A program made the position numbers and the translations under genes. The notes under the pieces were generated by a model. The model ran no database searches, was not told where the DNA came from, and saw only the letters and a program-made list of their open reading frames with translations. Of a stretch of 16,989 bases of DNA, positions 6,100-12,569 are shown in pieces. The DNA comes from Helicobacteraceae bacterium (GTDB lineage Bacteria > Campylobacterota > Campylobacteria > Campylobacterales > SZUA-545). Location: the NCBI GenBank assembly GCA_031273735.1, contig JAISRI010000024.1, positions 1 to 16,989 of the forward strand. Direction: 5' to 3'. The stretch's first letter is position 1, and each line of letters opens with the position of its first letter.

Positions 6100-6210
6100 T
6101 TAACCCGCAAAAAATGCGTTTTTTATCGACGTTCTAAAACTTTCTTGCGAAAGAGCGAACGCGATTAAAGCGATTGTAACGATAATTTTCAACCATATTA
6201 CTTTAGCCAT
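6100..6210 (-). CDS. 36-residue single-helix membrane microprotein
   Basis: Reading the minus strand from ATG (6208-6210) gives 36 codons and a TAA ending at 6100. The product starts MAKVIWLKIIVTIALIAFAL, a positively charged tip plus one hydrophobic helix, followed by a short polar tail (SQESFRTSIKNAFFAG) that looks amphipathic. A GGAG site lies 8 nt before the ATG, and the start overlaps the ruvX stop by 8 nt (ATGGCTAA), the same tight coupling seen elsewhere in this operon. Without it there would be a 129-nt gap between ruvX and tatD in an otherwise gapless operon. It is too short for homology to be judged by eye, and its role is unknown. A chance hydrophobic frame cannot be excluded. Confidence 0.55.
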   Translation of the reverse strand: MAKVIWLKIIVTIALIAFALSQESFRTSIKNAFFAG

Positions 6211-6598
6211 TTGTGCGCTCCAAAAAACGTTCTAGAACAATCGACGCGGCTAGGGAATCTAAACGTCCGTCTTTAGTTTTGCTAAGCCTTCCTTTAGATC
6301 GCTTAGCCGCTTCTTTTGAGCTATCGGTTTCGTCTTGATAAAAGACGGGGATTTCAAGCCGCAACAAACCGACAAAATGCTCTGCGCGGCGGCGCATTTC
6401 ATCTTCCGATTTTCCTCCGATCGGAACGCCTATTACAATCTGATCGATTTCGTATTGCGCGATCATATTAAGCGTTTCTCTAGCCGCCCGATCTCTATTT
6501 TTGCGTATTATAGCGTTTAGCGGCAAAGCCAATTTATTATCGGGAGAATAGGCGATGCCTATGCGTTTTAAGCCTAGATCAATAGCTAACGTTGGCAA
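6203..6598 (-). CDS. ruvX: YqgF/RuvX family nuclease (putative Holliday junction resolvase)
   Basis: This 131-residue protein uses a TTG start (6596-6598) within the end of dprA (20-nt overlap). It has the RNase H-like fold of YqgF: D7 in AIDLGLKRIGIA, a VIGVPIGG strand-loop (55-62), E90 in the FYQDETDSS strand, and D114 in LDSLAASIVLE, which together form the expected acidic active site. Family members have been linked to Holliday junction resolution and to 16S rRNA 5'-end processing; which applies here cannot be decided. The usual tyrosine-aspartate-glutamate-arginine motif reads QDETDS, a modest deviation common in Campylobacterota. Its stop overlaps the microprotein start by 8 nt. Confidence 0.92.
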   Translation of the reverse strand: MPTLAIDLGLKRIGIAYSPDNKLALPLNAIIRKNRDRAARETLNMIAQYEIDQIVIGVPIGGKSEDEMRRRAEHFVGLLRLEIPVFYQDETDSSKEAAKRSKGRLSKTKDGRLDSLAASIVLERFLERTNG

Positions 6599-7346
6599 GC
6601 TCGATCCTTCCGTCTTTTACGTTGATTTTTCCGCTTAACTCATATTCGTATATTAACGCGCCAAATTTTTCTAAAGCCGCGTCGTAAGCGGGGCGATCGG
6701 CGGCGAATTGTAGAAGCGGATCTTCGCTTTTTTTCGGCGCTTGCAAGCCAAGATCGCTTAATAACTTTTCTTCGCTCCAAATCGCCCGCGCTTTACCGCT
6801 TGCCAGAAGCGAATTTGTCGCGTCGCTTTCGCCTATGCGGTGGGGCAAAACGAAAAGCGGTTTATTTTGTTTTATAGCGTAGTTGCAGCTAGAGCTTGAA
6901 CCGCTTCTTGGATCGGCGTACGTAACGCAAACGGCGATCGCTAAACCCGTAACTAAACGATTGCGATGAACAAAACTCCAATTGCGCGGAGTAATCTCTT
7001 TTTCGTATTCGCTTAAAACGAGAGCGTTTTGTTTAATCGGTTTTATCTGATCGCGATCGTCGGTATCGATCGAACCCGCTAAAATCGCGATCGTATTTGG
7101 ATATGCCGCTTCGTGCGCGGCGCTATCGATTCCAAAAGCGCCGCCGCTAATAACGACCGCGCCGGCTTCTTTAAGCGCCAAAGCGATTCGTTTTGTCCAA
7201 CTTTTTGCGTAATTTGACGATCGTCTAGCGCCGATAATCGATATTAAAGGGCGATCGAGCAGGCTCGTATCGCCCTCGTAATATAACGCTTTTGGAGGCT
7301 CGTCGATCGCTTGTAAAGCGGGCGGGATAAAATCTAGCTTAGGCAT
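6579..7346 (-). CDS. dprA: DNA processing protein DprA
   Basis: This 255-residue protein starts at ATG 7346. DprA binds incoming single-stranded DNA during natural transformation and loads RecA. The Rossmann-like core is clear: ISIIGARRSSNYAKSW (~35-50), then AGAVVISGGAFGIDSAAHEA (~61-80), NTIAILAGSID (~83-93), ENRN-like NWSFVHRNRLVTGLA (~122-136) and GSSSSCNYAI (~148-157). It is short, as is usual for Helicobacter/Campylobacter DprA, with a reduced C-terminus in place of the winged helix of longer homologs. It follows the 453-residue membrane protein gene with a 2-nt gap and overlaps ruvX by 20 nt, the dprA-ruvX order known from H. pylori. It suggests the organism can, or once could, take up DNA. 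Confidence 0.95.
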   Translation of the reverse strand: MPKLDFIPPALQAIDEPPKALYYEGDTSLLDRPLISIIGARRSSNYAKSWTKRIALALKEAGAVVISGGAFGIDSAAHEAAYPNTIAILAGSIDTDDRDQIKPIKQNALVLSEYEKEITPRNWSFVHRNRLVTGLAIAVCVTYADPRSGSSSSCNYAIKQNKPLFVLPHRIGESDATNSLLASGKARAIWSEEKLLSDLGLQAPKKSEDPLLQFAADRPAYDAALEKFGALIYEYELSGKINVKDGRIELANVSY

Positions 7347-7348
7347 AT

Positions 7349-8710
7349 CTATTTAACGCTTTTTATATTGACTATTTTATAAAAAAGTCCGTCGGTATTT
7401 TTATAGCCAAACAGCTTTGTTTTAAGCGATCGAAGGTTATCCATCGTTAAAATATCTTTTTCAAAATGCGAAAATCTATTGCGCATATTTACGACCGTTT
7501 TTAACTCGTAATAATCGATCTGTTTTGGCGAGTAGCTTTTGCGTATCAATTTAATCGCCTCGCCCAATAAAAGATGTTTTTTATTTCTGTTCCAAAGAGG
7601 CTCGGCGAGTTTTTTAACAAGATAATCAAATCCGTTGAACCACGCATGCATAATTTGCGAAGAGTATTCGGGATTTCGTTCGTAGAGGTAAAAACCCTCC
7701 GAGATCTGATCGATTAGATCGTTAGGCATTTTCGCGCCGAAAAGTCGCGAAAACTCGACTCTTATATCGGCGATTCTCGCGTGAATTTGCGTATCTTGTA
7801 TATTTTCGCTTTCGTCCGCTATATCTTCGCTGATCGACGCGAGCTCTTGCTCTACGCGATCGCGATTTGCGTTAAGAGTCGCGATCTCTTTCTTTATTTT
7901 ATCGATTGAGTTGGAAAGCCTTGTTTTGTCGCTTGGATCGTTTTTATTCCTTAACGAATCTTTACTTTGGGTTAGCTCTTTGCGTTTTAACATTATCTCT
8001 TGATTGATTTGCGCTAAACGTTCTTTTAAGGTTTCTAGAACTATAGCGCTCTCTTCGTAATGTTTTGTTTCTTTGCTTAGTCGCGCATAAACTATTTCGC
8101 GTTTTTCATCGTAAGTTAAATTTTTAATCGACCAAACGAAAAATACGATAAACGAAAACGAAAACATACCGTAAAAGACAAAACTTCTTAACCAAAAATA
8201 ATGAATGAAACTTTGCCTCCAAGTCTCGTAGCTAAAACTTGCGTCGTAGATATAATCGGGCAGAATTGAAAGCGTGGCGGCTCTCAAAAAAGAGACGGAA
8301 AACTTTGGGACGATATAAAAGCGGTATTCGTATGTAAAAGCGCCGATTTTTTTCAAATAAGACGATCTTGTATAAAAGCCTTCGCAGCAACGATTTTGCC
8401 ATTTTTGCGTATCTTGATAGAAATAAACGACGTCGTTATTTCTATTAAAAACCATAAGATCAAAAACAAGCGGAAACTGAATGTGATCTAATGCTTGCTT
8501 AACGCTTAACGGATCGTTGATATTGTCGCCTAAAACGCCGCGAATACGACCGTCAAAAACGTCGATCTCTTTTTTAACGTCCTGTTCGTATGTACCGCCG
8601 TAATAGGTAATATAATCGATCACGCTCCAAACGCAAAAGGCGACAAAAATCGATATTGGAAGCGAAACCGTAATCGCCCGAATATATTTATGCCGCCTTA
8701 AGAACTTCAT
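7349..8710 (-). CDS. Membrane coiled-coil protein with extracytoplasmic domain and HEPN-like motif
   Basis: This 453-residue protein starts at ATG 8710, overlapping the minE stop by 4 nt, so it is translated with minE. I do not recognise it as a named family. Domain order: membrane helix ~12-34; an extracytoplasmic segment ~35-172 whose LVFDLMVFNRNNDVVYFYQD stretch resembles a PDC/Cache-like sensor strand, with a C108-C109 pair; membrane helix ~173-196; a long coiled coil ~201-305 (ETLKERLAQINQEIMLKRKE and onward); and a helical C-terminal domain ~306-453. That last domain contains VNMRNRFSHFEK, where R410-N411-x3-H415 matches the R-[ND]-x(3-4)-H motif of HEPN ribonuclease domains. It looks like a sensor with a cytoplasmic output domain. 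The HEPN reading is inference from one motif in a helical domain; HEPN-like non-catalytic domains also exist. Confidence 0.62.
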   Translation of the reverse strand: MKFLRRHKYIRAITVSLPISIFVAFCVWSVIDYITYYGGTYEQDVKKEIDVFDGRIRGVLGDNINDPLSVKQALDHIQFPLVFDLMVFNRNNDVVYFYQDTQKWQNRCCEGFYTRSSYLKKIGAFTYEYRFYIVPKFSVSFLRAATLSILPDYIYDASFSYETWRQSFIHYFWLRSFVFYGMFSFSFIVFFVWSIKNLTYDEKREIVYARLSKETKHYEESAIVLETLKERLAQINQEIMLKRKELTQSKDSLRNKNDPSDKTRLSNSIDKIKKEIATLNANRDRVEQELASISEDIADESENIQDTQIHARIADIRVEFSRLFGAKMPNDLIDQISEGFYLYERNPEYSSQIMHAWFNGFDYLVKKLAEPLWNRNKKHLLLGEAIKLIRKSYSPKQIDYYELKTVVNMRNRFSHFEKDILTMDNLRSLKTKLFGYKNTDGLFYKIVNIKSVK

Positions 8711-8946
8711 TTGTTATTTTCGAGATAAACTTCGATCTCCAAGCAGTCGATATTCTGATTTTTTTTGGCGGAAATTCGCACGTCGCTTACCTTTGTGTAC
8801 CGCTTGATTACCTCAAGAATATCGTCTCTCATCTGATCGAGAAAATCAAAAGAGGTTTTCGCCCGCTCTTGCGAGATCATAATAAGCAGGCGATCTTTAG
8901 CGATCGTAGAGCTTTTTTTAGCTTTAAAAAGTCCGAAAAAATTCAT
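8707..8946 (-). CDS. minE: Cell division topological specificity factor MinE
   Basis: This 79-residue protein starts at ATG 8946, overlapping minD by 4 nt. MinE stimulates the MinD ATPase at the membrane, driving the oscillation that keeps division at mid-cell. The N-terminal MNFFGLFKAKKSS is the amphipathic membrane-binding segment, followed by AKDRLLIMISQERA, the strand/helix that contacts MinD, and by the dimerising topological domain (MRDDILEVIKRYTKVSDVRI, then CLEIEVYLE). Length matches the family. No minC is in the window; in Campylobacterota it lies elsewhere. Confidence 0.95.
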   Translation of the reverse strand: MNFFGLFKAKKSSTIAKDRLLIMISQERAKTSFDFLDQMRDDILEVIKRYTKVSDVRISAKKNQNIDCLEIEVYLENNK

Positions 8947-9752
8947 TTGAAAAGCCCCTTTATAAAGGCGCCGATTCCTTTAGAACCTTCAAGCGGAGCA
9001 AAGGCGACCTCTTCGCCTAAAATTCGTTTTGTTATGCGCCGATACGCCGCGCCGCTTTCCGATTTTGGATTCCTCGCGACAACTTCGCCGGTATTTGTCG
9101 CCACGACGACCAATTCGTCTTCTGGAACAAGCCCGATTAGATCGATTGCGAGTATTTGCAAAACGTCTTCCGGACTAAGCATTTGACCTTTTTTAACCAT
9201 ATCTGGTTTGACGCGGTTAATGATTAACTTTTTAACGACTTCGCCGCCCTCTTTCGCCTTTTTGCTCTTAGCGTCGATAATGCCGATAACGCGATCGGCG
9301 TCGCGCACCGCGGAAACCTCCGGGGTCGTTACGATGAGCGCCGTGTCGGCAAGATAGATCGCGCGCTCAAAGCCTGTTTCGATTCCCGCGGGCGAATCGA
9401 TCAGAACGTACTCAAAGTCTTTTTTCAACTCGACGATCAGCTTCTCTACTTTTTTTGCGTCCAAAACGCTTTTATCTCGCGTTTGAGAAGCGGGCAGAAA
9501 AAATAGCGATTTTGCGCGCTTGTCGTTGATCAGCGCTTGATTTATATTGCAACGTCCGTCCATTACGTCGATCGAGTCGTAAACAATGCGGTTTTCAAGC
9601 CCCAAAATCATATCTAGGTTTCTTAAACCCACGTCAAAATCGATCGCCACGACCTTTTTATCCGCTTCGGCGATCGCCGTGGCGATATTCGCCGTCGCGG
9701 TACTTTTGCCTACGCCGCCTTTTCCGCTTGTAATTGTTAGAACTTGACCCAC
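8943..9752 (-). CDS. minD: Septum site-determining ATPase MinD
   Basis: This 269-residue protein starts at ATG 9752. The deviant Walker A motif KGGVGKST (11-18) carries the signature lysine K11. FDVGLRNLDMILG (~39-51) is the switch I/A' region typical of MinD rather than ParA, and VLIDSPAGIE (~115-124) is Walker B. The C-terminal GIGAFIKGLFK (259-269) is the amphipathic helix that anchors MinD to the membrane when ATP is bound. With MinE it positions the division site. It lies 12 nt after ilvC and overlaps minE, the order ilvC-minD-minE being the Helicobacter arrangement. Confidence 0.97.
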   Translation of the reverse strand: MGQVLTITSGKGGVGKSTATANIATAIAEADKKVVAIDFDVGLRNLDMILGLENRIVYDSIDVMDGRCNINQALINDKRAKSLFFLPASQTRDKSVLDAKKVEKLIVELKKDFEYVLIDSPAGIETGFERAIYLADTALIVTTPEVSAVRDADRVIGIIDAKSKKAKEGGEVVKKLIINRVKPDMVKKGQMLSPEDVLQILAIDLIGLVPEDELVVVATNTGEVVARNPKSESGAAYRRITKRILGEEVAFAPLEGSKGIGAFIKGLFK

Positions 9753-9764
9753 TCTTTTAACGCC

Positions 9765-10787
9765 TTAGTTTTTGCTTTGATCGACAAGTTTGCTTGCGGC
9801 GATCCAGGGCATCATAGCGCGTAGCTTGCGCCCCGTAACCTCGATCGAGCTATTAAAGAGATTGCGCCGCTCGGCTTGCATTCGCGGATAACCAAATTCG
9901 CCTTCGGCTATAAAATCTTTGGCGAAAGTCCCGTTTTGAATCTCTTTTAAGACTTGTTTCATCGCTTTACGGCTCTCCTCGTTAATAACGCGAGGACCGC
10001 TAACCATATCGCCGTATTCGGCGGTATTCGACACGGAGTAACGCATATCGGCAAGCCCGCCTTGATAGATCAGATCGACGATAAGTTTAAGCTCGTGAAG
10101 ACACTCGAAATACGCCATTTCGGGCGGGTAGCCCGCTTCGGTAAGCGTTTCAAAACCCGCTTGAACTAGAGCGCTCACGCCGCCGCAAAGCACCGCTTGT
10201 TCGCCGAAAAGATCGGTTTCGGTTTCGTCTTTGAAGGTTGTAACGATAATGCCTGTGCGTCCGCCGCCGATCGCGCTCGCATAGCTTTTTGCGACCTCTA
10301 GCGTATTGCCTGAAGGGTCTTGTTCGACCGCGATTAGATCGGGAATGCCGCCGCCCTTAACAAACTCGCTTCGCACGGTATGACCGGGCGCTTTGGGCGC
10401 GATCATCGTTACGTTGATATTGGAAGCGGGAACAATCCGCTTGAAATGAATGTTAAAGCCGTGTCCAAAAGCGATTGTCGCGCCGTTTTTCAGATTCGGC
10501 GCGATATGCTCGTCATAAACCGCCTTTTGAAGCTCGTCGGGAAGCAGGATCATTACAAGATCGGCTTGTTTAACCGCTTCGCCGACCTCGAAAACCTTAA
10601 AGTTTTTCGCTTCGGCTTTTTTCCAGCTCGCGCCGCCCTTTTTCAAGCCGATAACGACCTCTACGCCGCTATCCCGCAGATTTTCCGCGTGCGCGTGCCC
10701 TTGCGAGCCAAAGCCGATCACCGCCGTTTTTTTGGAACGAATCAGCGACAGATCGCAATCTTTGTCGTAATAAACTGTTAGCGCCAT
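9765..10787 (-). CDS. ilvC: Ketol-acid reductoisomerase IlvC (class I)
   Basis: This 340-residue protein starts at ATG 10787 with an AAGGA site upstream. It catalyses the NADPH-dependent isomerisation and reduction of acetolactate/acetohydroxybutyrate in valine, leucine and isoleucine synthesis. The nucleotide-binding loop GFGSQGHAHAENL (25-37) is intact and GLKKGGASWKKA (~47-58) is the cofactor-selecting loop, with S54 and the lysines fitting NADPH preference. Magnesium ligands D192 and E196 lie in TETDLFGEQAVL, and E228 and E232 in FECLHELKLIVDLIYQGG; SNTAEYGD (~253-260) completes the active site. The length is the short class I form. It is the first gene of the minus-strand operon, with the divergent HDOD gene 106 nt away. 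Regulation may involve the palindrome at 10808-10826. Confidence 0.97.
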   Translation of the reverse strand: MALTVYYDKDCDLSLIRSKKTAVIGFGSQGHAHAENLRDSGVEVVIGLKKGGASWKKAEAKNFKVFEVGEAVKQADLVMILLPDELQKAVYDEHIAPNLKNGATIAFGHGFNIHFKRIVPASNINVTMIAPKAPGHTVRSEFVKGGGIPDLIAVEQDPSGNTLEVAKSYASAIGGGRTGIIVTTFKDETETDLFGEQAVLCGGVSALVQAGFETLTEAGYPPEMAYFECLHELKLIVDLIYQGGLADMRYSVSNTAEYGDMVSGPRVINEESRKAMKQVLKEIQNGTFAKDFIAEGEFGYPRMQAERRNLFNSSIEVTGRKLRAMMPWIAASKLVDQSKN

Positions 10788-10807
10788 TGTTTTCCTTTGA
10801 GTTTTTT

Positions 10808-10826
10808 CGTAAAATCGGATTTTACG
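10808..10826. promoter_or_regulatory. Perfect palindrome between ilvC and the HDOD genes; possible operator
   Basis: CGTAAAATC (10808-10816) and GATTTTACG (10818-10826) are exact reverse complements around a single base. On the minus strand the right half contains TAAAAT (10824 to 10819), a plausible ilvC -10 box about 30 nt before the ilvC start. A protein bound here would block ilvC. Symmetry is certain; the operator role is inferred from position. On RNA, a 1-nt loop would need to open two or more base pairs, so a DNA site is more likely than a hairpin. Confidence 0.4.
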
Positions 10827-10827
10827 C

Positions 10828-10857
10828 TTGAAGGGCTGAAGGAAAATTGACTACAAT
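10828..10857 (+). promoter_or_regulatory. Candidate promoter of the first HDOD gene
   Basis: TTGAAG (10828-10833) and TACAAT (10852-10857) are separated by 18 nt, resembling sigma-70 boxes (4 of 6 and 5 of 6 matches). The -10 lies 36 nt before the GTG at 10894. It abuts the palindrome at 10808-10826, so one regulator could affect both directions. Confidence 0.38.
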
Positions 10858-10893
10858 AACAAAAGCGGTTTTCGCTGGTAGGAGTTTGACAAC

Positions 10894-11694
10894 GTGGACG
10901 AAATAATTATTAAGAGCGTCAAAGCCTTGCCGCCATTGCCAAAGACGGCGATCAAAGTGCAAGAGATATGCGCCGATTTGAACGCGAGTATCGCGGATTT
11001 GACAAAAGCAATCGAAAAAGATCCTATGCTTACGGCTAATCTATTAAAAGCGGCAAATTCGCCTCTTTACGGTTTTGCTAGAGAGATTAAAACGCTTGGA
11101 CAGGCGGTTTCGCTATTTGGGTTCGCTACGGTGCGCGGTTTTGCGATCGCGGCGACGGTGCGCGGGACGATCGATCCGGATCTATCGCCTTACAAGATTA
11201 ACGCGGAGCGATTTGTTGATTTTAGCCAGTTGCAAAACGCTCTGATGATCCGTTGGTATGGCATATTCGATCAGATGAAATTAGAGATTTTATCGCCGGC
11301 GTCGTTTCTTTTTTCCGTCGGCAGGCTTATTATGGCTAACGAGATTGTTAGAAGAGATTTAGTCGCGGATTTTAGAAAATGCGCCGAAGAAAAGGGGCTT
11401 GAAGAGGCTGAAGATGAGTTTTTAAAGACAAATTATCAAGAGGTAAGCGCGGAGATTTTCACCCACTGGAACTTTGAACCTGCGCTTGTCGATGTGATTC
11501 GCCACTCCAAAGACCCGCTTAAAGCGCCCGAGCATTTAGCCTCGCACGCCAAAGCGTTGAGAGTCGTTCAGATCGCGGTGGATATACCAGGAGGCTTAAG
11601 CGAAAAGAGCATAGAACGCGCCGCAAAATGCGCCGAGAGCTTTGGCTTGCCTTCGGAAGCGTTTATAAACGTCGCAAAGACTTTGAACCGTTAG
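10894..11694 (+). CDS. HDOD-domain signalling protein, copy 1
   Basis: This 266-residue protein uses GTG 10894, with AGGAG (10880-10884) 9 nt upstream. It is one HDOD domain, a metal-free relative of HD hydrolases used as a signalling or scaffold module. Typical segments are LPPLPKTAIKVQEICADLNA near the start, then DLTKAIEKDPMLTANLLKAA, NSPLYGF, IKTLGQAVSLFG and TVRGFAIA. The paired catalytic histidine-aspartates of true HD enzymes are not apparent. No receiver or GGDEF domain is attached. In Campylobacter jejuni an HDOD protein (Cj0248) is needed for motility and colonisation; whether this is its ortholog is unclear. The adjacent gene is a paralog of nearly equal length, pointing to tandem duplication. 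Confidence 0.9.
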   Translation: MDEIIIKSVKALPPLPKTAIKVQEICADLNASIADLTKAIEKDPMLTANLLKAANSPLYGFAREIKTLGQAVSLFGFATVRGFAIAATVRGTIDPDLSPYKINAERFVDFSQLQNALMIRWYGIFDQMKLEILSPASFLFSVGRLIMANEIVRRDLVADFRKCAEEKGLEEAEDEFLKTNYQEVSAEIFTHWNFEPALVDVIRHSKDPLKAPEHLASHAKALRVVQIAVDIPGGLSEKSIERAAKCAESFGLPSEAFINVAKTLNR

Positions 11695-11734
11695 CGTAAA
11701 GGTCGATTTAGAGAGGTCAAAAACGAATAGCGGC

Positions 11735-11740
11735 TATAAT
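11735..11740 (+). promoter_or_regulatory. TATAAT -10 box for HDOD copy 2 / rnr / holA
   Basis: A perfect TATAAT in GGCTATAATTAGC lies 25 nt before the ATG at 11766, so transcription would start around 11747 with a short leader carrying AAAAAGGA. No convincing -35 box is seen, as is common in this phylum. Because the genes downstream overlap, this promoter probably serves HDOD copy 2, rnr and holA. Confidence 0.55.
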
Positions 11741-11765
11741 TAGCGTCTTAAAAAAGGAAAATAGA

Positions 11766-12569
11766 ATGCTAAACGACGCTCTTTACGCTCATATCAAAAG
11801 CCTTCCGCCGTTGCCCCAATCGGTCGTTAAAATACAACGTATTTGTAGCGATCCAAGCTCGAGCGTTTCCGATTTAACAAAAGTGATCGAACTCGATCCA
11901 ATGCTAACCGCCAATATACTCAAAGCGGCAAATTCGCCCCTTTACGGCTTTTCTCGCGCTATCAAAACGCTAGCGCAGGCGGTAAGCCTTTTTGGAATGT
12001 CCACCGTGCGCGGTTTCGCGCTTGCGGGCGCCGTCAAAAGCACGATTCCAATCAATATGTCGCCATATAGAATCAGTCCGGAACGATTCGTCGATCTTTC
12101 GCAGATACAAAACGCGCTGATGGTGCGCTGGTATTCGCAGGTCAGCCGCCATATGTTAGAGGTATTATCGCCGGCGGCGTTTTTGTCGGGAGTGGGGCGG
12201 TTGATCATCTCGCAAGAGATTATCAAATCTGGGAAAACCGAGCTATTTATCTCCAAATCGGTAACCAACGGATTGGCGGCGGCTGAAATGGAGCTTTTTG
12301 GCGTGGCTTATCAAGAGGTTAGCTCTTCGGTTTTCAGCCATTGGCTTTTTGAACCTGAAATGGTGGAGGCAATCGGCGGTTCGGTTAATCCCTCGTCGGT
12401 TAGTCCGTCGATGAGTCCTTACGCCTTCGCGTTAAAGGTTGTGCAAACCGCCGTCGAGATACCAAACGGCGTAAGCGAGCAGAGCGTTTTGGACGCGGCG
12501 GAAACCGTAGCGAGCGGCGGCGGCGCCAAAGAGGTCTTTTTGAAGGCGGCGAACGGTTTTGTTAAATGA
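11766..12569 (+). CDS. HDOD-domain signalling protein, copy 2
   Basis: This 267-residue protein starts at ATG 11766. It aligns along its whole length with the preceding gene: shared blocks include LPPLP near the start, DPMLTANxLKAANSPLYGF, IKTLxQAVSLFG, STVRGFALA, RFVDLSQIQNALMVRWY, LSPAAFLSGVGRLIxxxEI and AYQEVSSSVFSHW. The N-terminal ~130 residues are more alike than the C-terminal part, where copy 2 has a serine/proline-rich insert (VNPSSVSPSMSP, ~217-228). It has its own promoter and overlaps rnr by 4 nt (ATGA), so it is translated with RNase R. A regulatory link to RNA decay is possible but only suggested by this coupling. Confidence 0.9.
   Translation: MLNDALYAHIKSLPPLPQSVVKIQRICSDPSSSVSDLTKVIELDPMLTANILKAANSPLYGFSRAIKTLAQAVSLFGMSTVRGFALAGAVKSTIPINMSPYRISPERFVDLSQIQNALMVRWYSQVSRHMLEVLSPAAFLSGVGRLIISQEIIKSGKTELFISKSVTNGLAAAEMELFGVAYQEVSSSVFSHWLFEPEMVEAIGGSVNPSSVSPSMSPYAFALKVVQTAVEIPNGVSEQSVLDAAETVASGGGAKEVFLKAANGFVK

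Noticed and set aside
10380..10781. 133-residue plus-strand frame opposite ilvC
   Set aside because: Fully antisense to a well-conserved enzyme, with no ribosome-binding site or motif.
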